Positions 17,045-25,812 are shown, numbered from the stretch's first letter. The stretch is DNA of 64,000 nucleotides from Paenibacillus_AM sp052180255 (GCF_052180255.1 NZ_CP197466.1:1798001-1862000); one strand, 5' to 3'. Numbers and translations: made by a program. Notes: a model not told the origin generated them from the letters alone.

Positions 17045-17202
17045 GTGATCACGCTTCTGGTCACACATTTTCTTTTTTGTACGTTTCGATGCATTCGAAC
17101 GTAGAAACATAAAACTCAAAAAAGCCTTGTTCCACAAGGTTTTCTCCTGTGTTTCCCCTAACGTACAAAACCCCAGCTCTCCACTGGCAGCGATGAGGTC
17201 AG
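17045..17202. repeat. Right-end repeat, copy 2
   Basis: GTGATCACGCTTCTGGTCAC, TTCGAACGTAGAAACATAAA, hairpin GCCTTGT-TCC-ACAAGGT (17124-17140), AACGTACAAAACCCCAGCTC and CTCCACTGGCAGCGATGAGG, in the same order as 11272-11442. Homology ends at about 17202. The rest of 16952-17400 holds a terminator at 17274 and nothing else recognisable. Confidence 0.7.
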
Positions 17203-17273
17203 TAGATTGTCCCCCAAGATCCGCCAATCGGCTACCAAAACAGCATAGACGGGTTGTCAAGCTCATAATCAAG

Positions 17274-17312
17274 AAAGCAGGTATTAGATTAAAACCCTAA
17301 TCCTGCTTTTTT
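17274..17312. terminator. Terminator at the island/chromosome edge
   Basis: AAAGCAGGTATTAG pairs with CTAATCCTGCTTT around a short loop and is followed by TTTTTATTT. It isolates the following operon from island transcription. Confidence 0.8.
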
Positions 17313-17400
17313 ATTTGGAGCTTTTCGCTTCTTGGACACCAGGGATTCTAAATTAAATAATACCGACGGATAAAACTGTATATAAATAGGCTAAGGAATT

Positions 17401-19770
17401 ATGCGAAGCGTTATACGGCTATTTGAAAAAAAGGAGGGGGTCAAGATCGGTCAATCGATTGGAAAAAGCATTCCCAGAAAGGAAACATGGGAGAAAGTTA
17501 CAGGGAGAACCAAGTATATGAACGATATCTCGAGAACGGACCTTTTGCATGCCAAATTAGCAATCAGCCCTCATGCGCACGCTAACATTAAATCAATTGA
17601 TACGTCGAAAGCGTTGAACATACCGGGCGTGAAAGCGGTCATTACAGGAGCAAATTACCCGATATTACTCGGGTCACCACTCGAAGACCGGCCGCCAATC
17701 GCAATTGACAAAGTGAGATATTATGGGGAACCTGTCGCCCTTGTTGTCGCTGAACAAGAATATATTGCAGAGATGGCAGCTCTCCAAATCAAAGTGGAAT
17801 ATGAACTTTTACCGATCGTCCTTTCTCCAAGTGAAGCTTTTCGTAAAGATGCTCCGCTCGTTCATGAGCATCTTGCTACATATAAACGGCATGAAGATGT
17901 ATACCCTGAGCCGGGAACTAATATCGCGAACCGTACAAAAATACGCAAGGGGGATATGGTGGAAGGATGGCGGAAAAGCGATCATATCATTGAAGTCCAA
18001 GTCACTTTACCGCAAGCGGATCACGCTGCGATGGAAATGCGATGCAGTATAGCTGAGATTTTACCAGGTGGAAAGGTGATCATCCATTCCGCTTCACAAT
18101 CACCCTATGTTATCCGAAGGGCAATCAGCCAGACGTTCGATATTCCGCTTCACAAAGTAATCGTTCATACGCCTCTGGTCGGAGGCAGTTTTGGTGGGAA
18201 ATCCGCTATTCAGATGGAGTTTCTTGTTTTCATGGCGTCAAGTGCAGTCGGTGGAAGAGCTGTAAAATTGGTTAACTCCAGGGAAATAGACATGATCTCT
18301 TCTCCAGTCCATATTGGTTTGGATGCCAGAATCAAGCTTGGCTGCACCCATGAAGGAAGAATGATGGCTGCGGAAATTTTGCATCTTTATGATGGAGGAG
18401 CGTATTCAGATCGAGGTGTGGTCATGAGCCGAGCGGGAGCCGTCGATTGCACGGGCCCTTATCGTATTGATAACGTTCATTGCGACTCTTTATGCATGTA
18501 TACCAATCACCCTTATTCCACTTCATTTCGAGGATTCGGACATCCGGAACTGACGCTCGCTATAGAAAGAGCGATGGATTTATTGGCTGATCGAGTGGGC
18601 ATGGATCGTTTGGAATTTCGTTTTCATAATGCGATTGGACCAGGGGATACGACACCGACACAAACTTTGCTAAATAGAAGTAACATAGGTGATTTGCCCA
18701 TGTGCATTGCAGAATTGAAAACGTTAATCCATTGGGACGACCGTCCCCTACGTGAAATTGATGGCCATCTCATCAAGGCGATAGGGGTGTGCTGTTTCTG
18801 GAAAAACTCGAATACGCCAACAGATGCCGGGGCGGGAGCTGTTATTTTATTTAATTCCGACGGAAGCGTTAATCTCCTATGTGGCGCAGTAGAAATCGGC
18901 CAAGGAACTAGGACGGCACTTACTCAAATATTGGCCGAACGATTGCGTATGGATGACCAAATGATACATATTTCTACGGAAGTAAATACCGAAACCGATC
19001 CCCAGCATTGGAAAACAGTAGCTAGCCGCAGCACCTTTTTAGTTGGCAATGCGATCTTGAAGGCGGCTGACGATGCAATCGTACAGTTAAAAAATATCGC
19101 TTCAATGGTATTGCACTGCACACCAGCCGAGTTGGATGTTGGAGGGGGTAGGGTTTTCTATAAAAATCATTCTAATATTGGGATAGAAATTGAAAAAATC
19201 GCAAATGGGTATAGATTACCAAATGGGAATACGATCGGTAGTCAAGTAATCGGACGTGGGAGCTATTCGATGCGTAATTTAACCTTATTGGATCCTGAAA
19301 CAGGTAAAGGAAATCCCGGTCCGGAATGGACAGTAGGCGCGCAGGCGGTAGAAGTGGAACTAGATACAAGAGATTACACGTATAAAATCGTTAAAGCGGC
19401 AACGGTCATCGACGCCGGCAAGGTGATCAATCCCGAATTCGCCCGCAGCCAAATCACAGGCGCTATGAGTATGGGCTTAAGTTATGCTAGCCGGGAGGCT
19501 TTCCAATTCGATGATAGAGGTGCCATTCTTAATCCGCAATTGCGAACCTATAAATTAATTCGTTATGGAGAACAGCCAGAGTACTGCATTGAATTCGTTG
19601 AGACGCCTCATTTGGAAGCGCCTTATGGATTGCGCGGAATCGGTGAGCATGGCTTGATTGGCATGCCCGCGGCATTAGCGAATAGCCTGACCATTGCCGC
19701 TGGAGTAGAGCTTAATCATTTACCTCTGACCCCAGAGATGATCTGGAGGACGATCTATGATCCCGTTTGA
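17401..19770 (+). CDS. Xanthine dehydrogenase-family molybdopterin-binding subunit
   Basis: 789-residue catalytic large subunit of a molybdenum hydroxylase. Seen: the a/b hammerhead domain (WEKVTGRTKYMNDI), the molybdopterin domain with GGSFGGKSAIQMEFL, FRGFGHPELTLAIERA, GAVEIGQGTRTALTQI, and the C-terminal GLRGIGEHGLIG carrying the catalytic glutamate. It probably oxidises a purine or another N-heterocycle. The FRGFGHPE segment differs from the FRGFGGNQ of Bacillus PucD as I recall it, so xanthine is not certain. The ATG at 17401 has AAGGA very close. A perfect AAGGAGGGG lies downstream at about 17431, before a GTC codon where homologues might start, so the true start may have mutated. It is the first of five overlapping genes. 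Confidence 0.85.
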   Translation: MRSVIRLFEKKEGVKIGQSIGKSIPRKETWEKVTGRTKYMNDISRTDLLHAKLAISPHAHANIKSIDTSKALNIPGVKAVITGANYPILLGSPLEDRPPIAIDKVRYYGEPVALVVAEQEYIAEMAALQIKVEYELLPIVLSPSEAFRKDAPLVHEHLATYKRHEDVYPEPGTNIANRTKIRKGDMVEGWRKSDHIIEVQVTLPQADHAAMEMRCSIAEILPGGKVIIHSASQSPYVIRRAISQTFDIPLHKVIVHTPLVGGSFGGKSAIQMEFLVFMASSAVGGRAVKLVNSREIDMISSPVHIGLDARIKLGCTHEGRMMAAEILHLYDGGAYSDRGVVMSRAGAVDCTGPYRIDNVHCDSLCMYTNHPYSTSFRGFGHPELTLAIERAMDLLADRVGMDRLEFRFHNAIGPGDTTPTQTLLNRSNIGDLPMCIAELKTLIHWDDRPLREIDGHLIKAIGVCCFWKNSNTPTDAGAGAVILFNSDGSVNLLCGAVEIGQGTRTALTQILAERLRMDDQMIHISTEVNTETDPQHWKTVASRSTFLVGNAILKAADDAIVQLKNIASMVLHCTPAELDVGGGRVFYKNHSNIGIEIEKIANGYRLPNGNTIGSQVIGRGSYSMRNLTLLDPETGKGNPGPEWTVGAQAVEVELDTRDYTYKIVKAATVIDAGKVINPEFARSQITGAMSMGLSYASREAFQFDDRGAILNPQLRTYKLIRYGEQPEYCIEFVETPHLEAPYGLRGIGEHGLIGMPAALANSLTIAAGVELNHLPLTPEMIWRTIYDPV

Positions 19771-20590
19771 CTTTGAATACTATAAACCTATTTCCATGCA
19801 AATGGCTGTGGATATGTTTCAGTCTCTGCAAAAACAAGGGAAGAAACCGATGTATTATGCCGGAGGAACGGAAATCATCACATGGGCTCGAACAAATTCC
19901 ATAAGTCCGGGAGCTGTTATCGATTTGAAGTCAATTCCCGAGTGCAACGTAATGGGAATTCAGAGGGATAAACTGATTCTCGGAGCTTGTGTCACGTTAT
20001 CGGCTTTATCTGCTGCGAACCCTTTCCCACTGCTCAGTGAAACGGCACAGGGAGCAGCTGACCAAACAGCTCGGAATAAAATCACGCTCGGCGGTAACAT
20101 TTGCGGCAGAATTTATTATAGAGAGGCCGTTCTCCCGCTTTTACTCACAAACAGTCATATGGTGATAGCAGGAATACATGGGACAAGAGAGACTTCCATT
20201 CACAATGTTTTTTCACAACAAATGAGACTTGCGAATGGAGAATTTCTTGTACAAATCCTAACCGATCGAGATTATTTATCGCTGCCATTCGTTCATTACA
20301 AAAAACGGCAGATTGGCAATGTCGGCTACCCTCTCGTAACAGTAGCTGCTCTTAAGAAAGATAATCAGATTCACACAGCATACAGCGGTGCTTGCTCATT
20401 CCCTTTTCGATCTATAGAAATTGACCAGGCGTTGAACGATACCTCAGTACCATTGGCAGTAAGAATTGAAAGGGCGATCGACAACATTCCTGCTCCAATC
20501 CTTCAAAATACGGAAGGATCCGCCTCTTATCGGAAGTTTGTGCTTCAACAAACGATCGCTGATACGGTATCTATATTGGAAAGAAGGTGA
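19757..20590 (+). CDS. FAD-binding subunit of molybdenum hydroxylase
   Basis: 277 residues, a CO-dehydrogenase flavoprotein/XDH medium-chain protein that passes electrons from the iron-sulfur clusters to NAD+ or another acceptor. Seen: YAGGTEIITWAR as FAD-binding loop, then LGGNICGRIYYREAVLPLL. It starts 14 bp inside the large subunit gene and ends 3 bp before the small subunit, so all three enzyme parts are translationally coupled. Confidence 0.87.
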   Translation: MIPFDFEYYKPISMQMAVDMFQSLQKQGKKPMYYAGGTEIITWARTNSISPGAVIDLKSIPECNVMGIQRDKLILGACVTLSALSAANPFPLLSETAQGAADQTARNKITLGGNICGRIYYREAVLPLLLTNSHMVIAGIHGTRETSIHNVFSQQMRLANGEFLVQILTDRDYLSLPFVHYKKRQIGNVGYPLVTVAALKKDNQIHTAYSGACSFPFRSIEIDQALNDTSVPLAVRIERAIDNIPAPILQNTEGSASYRKFVLQQTIADTVSILERR

Positions 20591-20593
20591 AAC

Positions 20594-21064
20594 ATGTCAT
20601 CTAACGATTCCATGATTTATCCAATTGAATTCCAAGTTAACGGTGAGGAGCGAACGATCCAAGTAAGGGCTGCGGATATTCTGTTAGATACACTTCGAGA
20701 CAAACTAGGACTCACAGGGAGTAAATCTGGTTGCGATAACGGAGACTGCGGCACATGTACGATATTATTAAACAGCTTGCCTATGAAATCATGCCTAATG
20801 CTCACCGTGGAAGCGGGTAGAAAGCAAATTACAACGATCGAGGGTTTGATGAATTCACCGGTACAGCAGGCATTTGTACAAAATCAGGCATTCCAATGCG
20901 GTTACTGTACGCCCGGTTTTATTGTGAACTGTCAGGGCTTGCAAAATGTTCATCCGCATGCGAATCAAGAAACAATTAGAGTATGGCTGGAATCCAATAT
21001 TTGCAGGTGTATGTCCTATGAAGAAATTCACAATGCAGTGAAGCGAGTATTTTCTGGGAGCTGA
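20594..21064 (+). CDS. 2Fe-2S subunit of molybdenum hydroxylase
   Basis: 156 residues with two [2Fe-2S] clusters: the plant-ferredoxin type C47-x4-C52-x2-C55 ... C67 (CDNGDCGTC), and the helical type CGYCTPGF plus CRCM near the C-terminus. It relays electrons between the Mo-cofactor and FAD subunits. Ribosome site AGAAGGTG. Length is normal for the family. Confidence 0.92.
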   Translation: MSSNDSMIYPIEFQVNGEERTIQVRAADILLDTLRDKLGLTGSKSGCDNGDCGTCTILLNSLPMKSCLMLTVEAGRKQITTIEGLMNSPVQQAFVQNQAFQCGYCTPGFIVNCQGLQNVHPHANQETIRVWLESNICRCMSYEEIHNAVKRVFSGS

Positions 21065-21076
21065 GGTGGGGCGAGC

Positions 21077-22126
21077 TTGGAAGAAATTCATCGTATTTTG
21101 GATACTATTAAACGTACCGATCGAAGAAGTGTGCTTGCGACGATTACCCAAGTGAAAGGGAGCGCTTACCGTAAAGAAGGAGCCTCCATGTTGTTTCTTG
21201 AAGATGGTTCACAAATAGGGGTAATAAGCGCTGGTTGCCTGGAGGCTGAGCTTTTGGCCTATGTGCCTGATATTTTGGAAACTGGTGTTTCTCGCAGCTT
21301 TGTGTTCGACATGGAATCATCGGATCCGCTGTCCTGGGGGGAAGATACGGGATGCGGTGGTGTTGTTCACGTAACGATGGAACCGGTGAATGATGTATTT
21401 GTGGATCATTTATGTACCTTGAAAAATTATTTGGATCAGAGGACCGAGGTCATACACATGAAAAGGTTTGGCTTAGATGGGGCTGTTACCGATTATGGTT
21501 TTTTGACAAATGATCGGCACCTGTTCGGGGAGTGGAAGGGAAAGTTTCCGCAGGTACTATTGGATTTAACGTCATCCGAGGAATCGCGGAAGAGCGGAAT
21601 GAAGTTTATTTCATCCATACAATCAGATGTCTTCGTTCATACTTATTATCCCAAACCTCGTCTGATGATATTTGGTGCGGGACCGGACGCTAGACCACTG
21701 GCCGCAATTGCAGCAACCACCGGTTTTTCCGTCATCGTCTCTGATTGGAGACCTGCTTATTGCGATCAACGATTTTTTCCGGATGCTGAATCTATCTTAT
21801 TGGGATTTCCGGAGGAAACGATAGGGATGGTTGAATTTACACCATACGATTATGCAATTGTAATGACTCATAATTTTAGGAGGGATCAGCAGCTGGTTCG
21901 ACTTCTTTCTGAGCGGCAACTCTGTTACCTCGGCATTCTGGGATCAAAAAGCAGGACGGAACGCTTACTAACAGGTGAGCCGGTTCCGATGAAAGTTCAT
22001 TCTCCCGTGGGACTTCCGATTGGTGCTGTGGGACCGGAGGAAATCGCTGTGAGTATTCTCGCAGAACTCATATATACTTATCGAAAAAATAAAATAAAAG
22101 AAGTTGTTATCCATGAGTCGAAATAA
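21077..22126 (+). CDS. XdhC/CoxI-family molybdenum cofactor insertion protein
   Basis: 349 residues. The N-terminal XdhC domain (VLATITQVKGSAYRKEGASM) and a C-terminal Rossmann-like domain (LMIFGAGPDARPLAAIAATTGF, then DYAIVMTHNFRRDQ) match proteins that bind the molybdenum cofactor and help sulfurate and insert it into XDH-type enzymes. The start is TTG after GAGGTGGGGCGAGC. It corresponds to PucA in Bacillus. It lies between the enzyme genes and a nucleotidyltransferase, as expected for a maturation pair. Confidence 0.88.
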   Translation: MEEIHRILDTIKRTDRRSVLATITQVKGSAYRKEGASMLFLEDGSQIGVISAGCLEAELLAYVPDILETGVSRSFVFDMESSDPLSWGEDTGCGGVVHVTMEPVNDVFVDHLCTLKNYLDQRTEVIHMKRFGLDGAVTDYGFLTNDRHLFGEWKGKFPQVLLDLTSSEESRKSGMKFISSIQSDVFVHTYYPKPRLMIFGAGPDARPLAAIAATTGFSVIVSDWRPAYCDQRFFPDAESILLGFPEETIGMVEFTPYDYAIVMTHNFRRDQQLVRLLSERQLCYLGILGSKSRTERLLTGEPVPMKVHSPVGLPIGAVGPEEIAVSILAELIYTYRKNKIKEVVIHESK

Positions 22127-22742
22127 AACCGTTGGCATCTATTTAGCGGCAGGACAAAGTACCCGAATGGGTTCGGATAAACTTCGGCTTCCGCTCGGTC
22201 CTATGAAGCTGGGGAACTATGCGTTGACTGCGGCTTTGAACTCCAGGTTGGATTATGTTTGGGTAGTCGCAAATGACATAGGGGTAGATTGGATGGATAG
22301 CACATTCCATCAGGATCCGATCAAACGTAAATGGTCCATTATTTGCTGTCCTGAAGCACATTTAGGGCAAGCGTATTCCCTGCGGTGTGGTGTACAGGCT
22401 GCACTTGAAATGGAAGCGACAGCTGTAATGATCTTACTGGCGGATCAACCTTTAATTACAACTGAGATGATCAATGAACTGCTTATACGATTACAAACAC
22501 ATAGCGTAGACAGCAAATTTGGTTTTATGGCCTCAAGTTATGATGGTTTGGCAAGACCACCGGTTATTTTTACTCATCGAATGTTTACGGAACTCCTGCG
22601 ATTACAAGGTGATCAGGGAGCCAGACATCTGATTCGTAAGAATAGATCGGGAATTTGTATCGATTTCCCCAACCCCGACTTGTTCATGGATGTGGATACC
22701 GCCGATGATTACAGGATTTTATTGGGAAAATCAGCATTTTGA
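22113..22742 (+). CDS. MocA/PucB-like molybdenum cofactor nucleotidyltransferase
   Basis: 209 residues from the ATG at 22113, which overlaps the previous stop by 14 bp; a TTG at 22104 is less likely. The signature AAGQSTRMGSDKLRLPLG is the NTP-binding loop of MobA-like transferases, with a later ADQPLITTEMI metal-binding segment. It probably attaches CMP to molybdopterin for the hydroxylase. It runs tail-to-tail into the next gene with a 34 bp overlap. Confidence 0.87.
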   Translation: MSRNKTVGIYLAAGQSTRMGSDKLRLPLGPMKLGNYALTAALNSRLDYVWVVANDIGVDWMDSTFHQDPIKRKWSIICCPEAHLGQAYSLRCGVQAALEMEATAVMILLADQPLITTEMINELLIRLQTHSVDSKFGFMASSYDGLARPPVIFTHRMFTELLRLQGDQGARHLIRKNRSGICIDFPNPDLFMDVDTADDYRILLGKSAF

Positions 22743-23728
22743 AAATCTTGAATGACTTGTTCGGCGTTCATATATAATGCAATCGGGTACTGATAGTTAA
22801 CCATATGGGTAGGCGCTTTTATTTGCGGGGAGGAAGCAGCAGAAGTAAAACTATATGCTGCCGGATCATCCAACTCCATTTTCCACTCCTCTATAAGCTC
22901 CGCTAACGTGTTCAAATGATCGGCCCAAACTCGTTGATCCTCATTGCCGAAATAACCGCTTTCGGACCATTTCACAAGAACTCGTATCATGTCAGCAAGA
23001 TTGGCATAGCCAGACCGAAGTTGATGCATTTGCCGGGTTAACTTTTTCAAGATGTAGCGCTTTTTTTGACCTAGCAGATTGTAACGTAAACTTTGCTCCG
23101 CTTTATCGATCTCGGTTGTCGTTTGATGAAGTTCCTGGAATAAGGTTTGCAATTGTGTTTGCAGTGTTTGAGCTTCGCTCGGGGAGCAGCCCTCTTGAAC
23201 CCAAAGAGCGGTGTTAATAAACCGGTTGGATAGGTGGTCCGCGAAATGGATCATCTTTTTTTGGGCTTTTTTAACGGAATCAGGAGGGAATATCATCATG
23301 TGGATCAGTAGGGCAACGACAGCGCCGATTACGGTATCACGTATCCGATCAAGAGAATAGCTGGGCATCTTGCTTTGAAAGAACAACACCAATAATATGC
23401 TGAGAGCAACTTGGACCATTATTGCATGATCCAGTCTCAGCCATGTTACGATTAACGCTCCGACAAGAAGAAGGAGTCCTATACTCCAGCCGTTTAAACC
23501 AACATAAGGTGCTATTGACGCAGTGAAAAGGACGCCAGCAATTGTGCCCATCACACGCTGCCATGCAAATTGTATGGATTTGTCAACTGTTAATTGGATG
23601 GTCAAAATAACCGTCAGAGGAGCTAAATAGGGATGTTTAGATCCAGCCCACTCCGCAAGCTCCCATGATAATGCCGCAGCTAATGGGGTCTTCCATACAA
23701 CCCCTTTGGATCGGATAAAATCCATCAT
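22709..23728 (-). CDS. Aromatic acid exporter/FUSC-family membrane protein
   Basis: 339 residues from the ATG at 23728, which has GGGGGGA upstream; a longer in-frame start at 23767 falls in the terminator of the MFS gene. The N-terminal half has about six membrane segments (APLTVILTIQLTVDKSIQ is the typical FUSC/ArAE motif). The C-terminal half is a cytoplasmic coiled-coil-rich domain. Family members such as AaeB and Bacillus relatives are putative exporters of aromatic acids. Next to the hydroxylase operon it might export a heterocyclic product, which is speculation. Confidence 0.8.
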   Translation of the reverse strand: MMDFIRSKGVVWKTPLAAALSWELAEWAGSKHPYLAPLTVILTIQLTVDKSIQFAWQRVMGTIAGVLFTASIAPYVGLNGWSIGLLLLVGALIVTWLRLDHAIMVQVALSILLVLFFQSKMPSYSLDRIRDTVIGAVVALLIHMMIFPPDSVKKAQKKMIHFADHLSNRFINTALWVQEGCSPSEAQTLQTQLQTLFQELHQTTTEIDKAEQSLRYNLLGQKKRYILKKLTRQMHQLRSGYANLADMIRVLVKWSESGYFGNEDQRVWADHLNTLAELIEEWKMELDDPAAYSFTSAASSPQIKAPTHMVNYQYPIALYMNAEQVIQDFQNADFPNKIL

Positions 23729-23756
23729 TTTATGAGGTCCCCCCAAAGCTCCATAT

Positions 23757-23797
23757 AAAAAAAGCAAACCCTATCGTCGTATAGAGTCTGCTTTTTC
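23757..23797 (-). terminator. Terminator of the MFS gene
   Basis: Imperfect hairpin: on the + strand AAAAAGCAAACCCTAT and ATAGAGTCTGCTTTTT are its arms, with A/T runs on both sides. It separates the reverse-strand MFS gene from the FUSC gene. Confidence 0.7.
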
Positions 23798-23856
23798 TAT
23801 ATCAATTTATACATTTTCGCGATTAATCAATGAGCGATTTGCATTGCTCATAAGGT

Positions 23857-25059
23857 TCATTCTGCCTTGGTTTTTCTTTTCTCGGTTAGAAAGTAAACCA
23901 AAGCTAAAAGCGGCAGGGCGGTGCCAATGAGAGTGGTGAGTTTCCAGCCCCCTTGGATATAAGACCATCCTCCAACAGATGATCCGAAGGCTCCTCCTAT
24001 GAAGAAAATAGACATGAATAGTCCATTTAGGCGCCCCCTCGTTTCGCTTCCCAACGAATAAACCGCACGTTGACTGATTACAAGATTTCCCGATACGGCC
24101 ATGTCGAGCGTAAATGCGGATACAAAGAGAAATATCAAAGCAAGGATAGAATGGCTATTGAACAAATGAATGAGCAAAAAAGATAGGGAGGCTACAAGCA
24201 TGGCTAGCCATGTTAACGTTTGACTCCATCCTTTATCCGCTAATCTTCCGGCAATCGGAGCAGCGATTGCACCGCCTACTCCAACTAGTGCAAACCATGC
24301 AATGCCTCCCTGCGACATTCCGAAGGTTTCAGCCAGATGTAAAGGAACAACCGTCCAAAATAAGCTAAAGGCTCCAAATAAACATGCTTGATATAGAGCT
24401 CGGCGCCGCAAAACAGGCGTCTGCTTCATCAATGCGCCTAAAGAGGCAATCAGTTTTCCATAACGTACAGTAGGGGAAGGCGAGCGCTTTGGAAGAGCAA
24501 ATGATAGCACAACGGTCAAAAGCGAGATAACAATCGCAGACAAAATAAATATGGTTCTCCAACCCCAAAGACTGGCTATAAAGCTCGCCAACGGCCTGGC
24601 AAACATAATTCCGAGCAAGAGTCCGCTCATTACATTGCCAACCACACGGCCGCGCTGATCTTCTGACGCTAAATAGGCTGCGAAGGGTACCAGTATTTGA
24701 GCCACCACAGATCCAATCCCTATAAAAAGAGAGGCGGTCAAAAACAAAAGCGCATTAGGCGCGAATCCGGCGGTTAACAACGCGACAACTGCAACCGTAA
24801 GCATAATAACCCCCAGACGCCGGTTTTCAATAATGTCACTTAGCGGTACGATGAACAGCAACCCCGCTACATAACCGATTTGAGTCACTGTGACAATGAA
24901 TCCCGCCGCTGTAGAGGTAAGGCCGGTTGCCTCGCTGATCGGTCCTACCAGAGTTTGAGCATAATAAAGATTAGCAACTATAAGTCCGCATGCAGCTGCT
25001 AATAAAAACATCATCCAACTCGATATGCCGCGTTTTCGAATGTCCTGTTCTTTTTCCAT
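23857..25059 (-). CDS. MFS transporter, probable drug efflux
   Basis: 400 residues, 12 hydrophobic segments. YYAQTLVGPISEATGLT, and loop motif RGRVVGNVMSGLLLGI between segments, place it in the DHA1-like efflux MFS group. The ATG is preceded by AAGGAGGATC. It is divergent from a TetR regulator gene across an intergenic region with three operator-like repeats, so it is probably repressed by that protein and induced by its substrate. Confidence 0.87.
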   Translation of the reverse strand: MEKEQDIRKRGISSWMMFLLAAACGLIVANLYYAQTLVGPISEATGLTSTAAGFIVTVTQIGYVAGLLFIVPLSDIIENRRLGVIMLTVAVVALLTAGFAPNALLFLTASLFIGIGSVVAQILVPFAAYLASEDQRGRVVGNVMSGLLLGIMFARPLASFIASLWGWRTIFILSAIVISLLTVVLSFALPKRSPSPTVRYGKLIASLGALMKQTPVLRRRALYQACLFGAFSLFWTVVPLHLAETFGMSQGGIAWFALVGVGGAIAAPIAGRLADKGWSQTLTWLAMLVASLSFLLIHLFNSHSILALIFLFVSAFTLDMAVSGNLVISQRAVYSLGSETRGRLNGLFMSIFFIGGAFGSSVGGWSYIQGGWKLTTLIGTALPLLALVYFLTEKRKTKAE

Positions 25060-25079
25060 AATGATCCTCCTTAAATTAA

Positions 25080-25192
25080 ATACTGAACGTATAGTTTATT
25101 AATTACTGATTAGAATAATATACTGAACGCATCGTTTTGTAAATAGGCTTTTTTTCAGTGCTCGTCTTTTGTATACTAAACGTATCGTTTAT
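25080..25192. promoter_or_regulatory. Three operator-like repeats in the MFS/TetR divergent region
   Basis: ATACTGAACGTATAGTTTAT (25080-25099), ATACTGAACGCATCGTTTTG (25120-25139) and ATACTAAACGTATCGTTTAT (25173-25192). The last is a near-perfect dyad AAACG-TAT-CGTTT. Their placement over both presumed promoters fits autoregulated TetR control of both genes. Confidence 0.7.
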
Positions 25193-25233
25193 TTAGTGTG
25201 CGTTAAGATGCATATACGCAAAGGAGGATTTAT

Positions 25234-25812
25234 ATGCAGGGGAAAAGAGGGCGTCCGCGTAATATGGAGACGCAAAACTCCATTCTTTCCGCTTCTTATG
25301 ACTTATTGCTGGAAAGTGGCTTCGGAGCGGTTACTGTAGAAAAAATCGCTGATCTTGCCAAGGTCAGCAAGGCTACAATCTATAAATGGTGGCCTAACAA
25401 GGCGGCAGTGGTTATGGACGGATTTCTATCCGCTGCGGCTGCAAAACTGCCTGTGCCGGATACCGGTTCGGTATACATGGATATGCTGGAGCATGCCACA
25501 AATATGTCACGGTTTATGATAAGCCGCGAGGGCTCCATATTTCTAGAAATTATAGGTGAAGGGCAAGTAGATTCTGCATTGGCGGATGCATTTCGAGCCC
25601 GCTATGTACAGCCTCGGCGGCTGGAGGTGCGGGATATTTTGGATAAGGGGCTTCGACGCGGAGAGCTGAAGAAGAATCTAGATATTGCATTATGTACGGA
25701 TATTATCTATGGGCCGATTTTTTACCGCTTGTTAGTTTCTGGAGATCCGATTGACGATAACTATGTAAAGCAGCTGGTTACCCATGTGTTTGAAGGAATC
25801 AGTTTGTCTTAA
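25234..25812 (+). CDS. TetR/AcrR-family transcriptional regulator
   Basis: 192 residues. N-terminal helix-turn-helix at about 30-60 (VTVEKIADLAKVSKATIYKWW) and a TetR ligand-binding C-terminal domain. Ribosome site AAAGGAGGATTTAT. Divergent from the MFS pump and flanked by the three operator-like repeats, so probably a local repressor that responds to the pump substrate. Confidence 0.9.
   Translation: MQGKRGRPRNMETQNSILSASYDLLLESGFGAVTVEKIADLAKVSKATIYKWWPNKAAVVMDGFLSAAAAKLPVPDTGSVYMDMLEHATNMSRFMISREGSIFLEIIGEGQVDSALADAFRARYVQPRRLEVRDILDKGLRRGELKKNLDIALCTDIIYGPIFYRLLVSGDPIDDNYVKQLVTHVFEGISLS

Larger units (their letters stand above)
11443..17202. mobile_element. Accessory cassette 2 (putative defence cassette)
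   Basis: Begins with the second left-end repeat and ends with the second right-end repeat. Cargo: a 51-residue reverse-strand ORF, a three-gene unit (NA37 protein, PD-(D/E)XK-like protein, partner protein) and a zinc-ribbon/PD-(D/E)XK-like protein. At the right end the homology with copy 1 stops at GAGGTCAG, just before the T-arm, so this end lacks the complete tRNA-like tail. No recombinase is encoded. Extent is inferred from the repeats. Confidence 0.5.

Noticed and set aside
5690..17202. Repeats in the island as a CRISPR array
   Set aside because: Only two copies of each repeat, kilobases apart and with gene cargo between them; no regular short spacers and no cas genes.
17042..17272. 76-codon reverse ORF in the right-end repeat
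   Set aside because: It is antisense to repeat and tRNA-like sequence, the corresponding frame is not maintained in the other copy, and it has no ribosome site.
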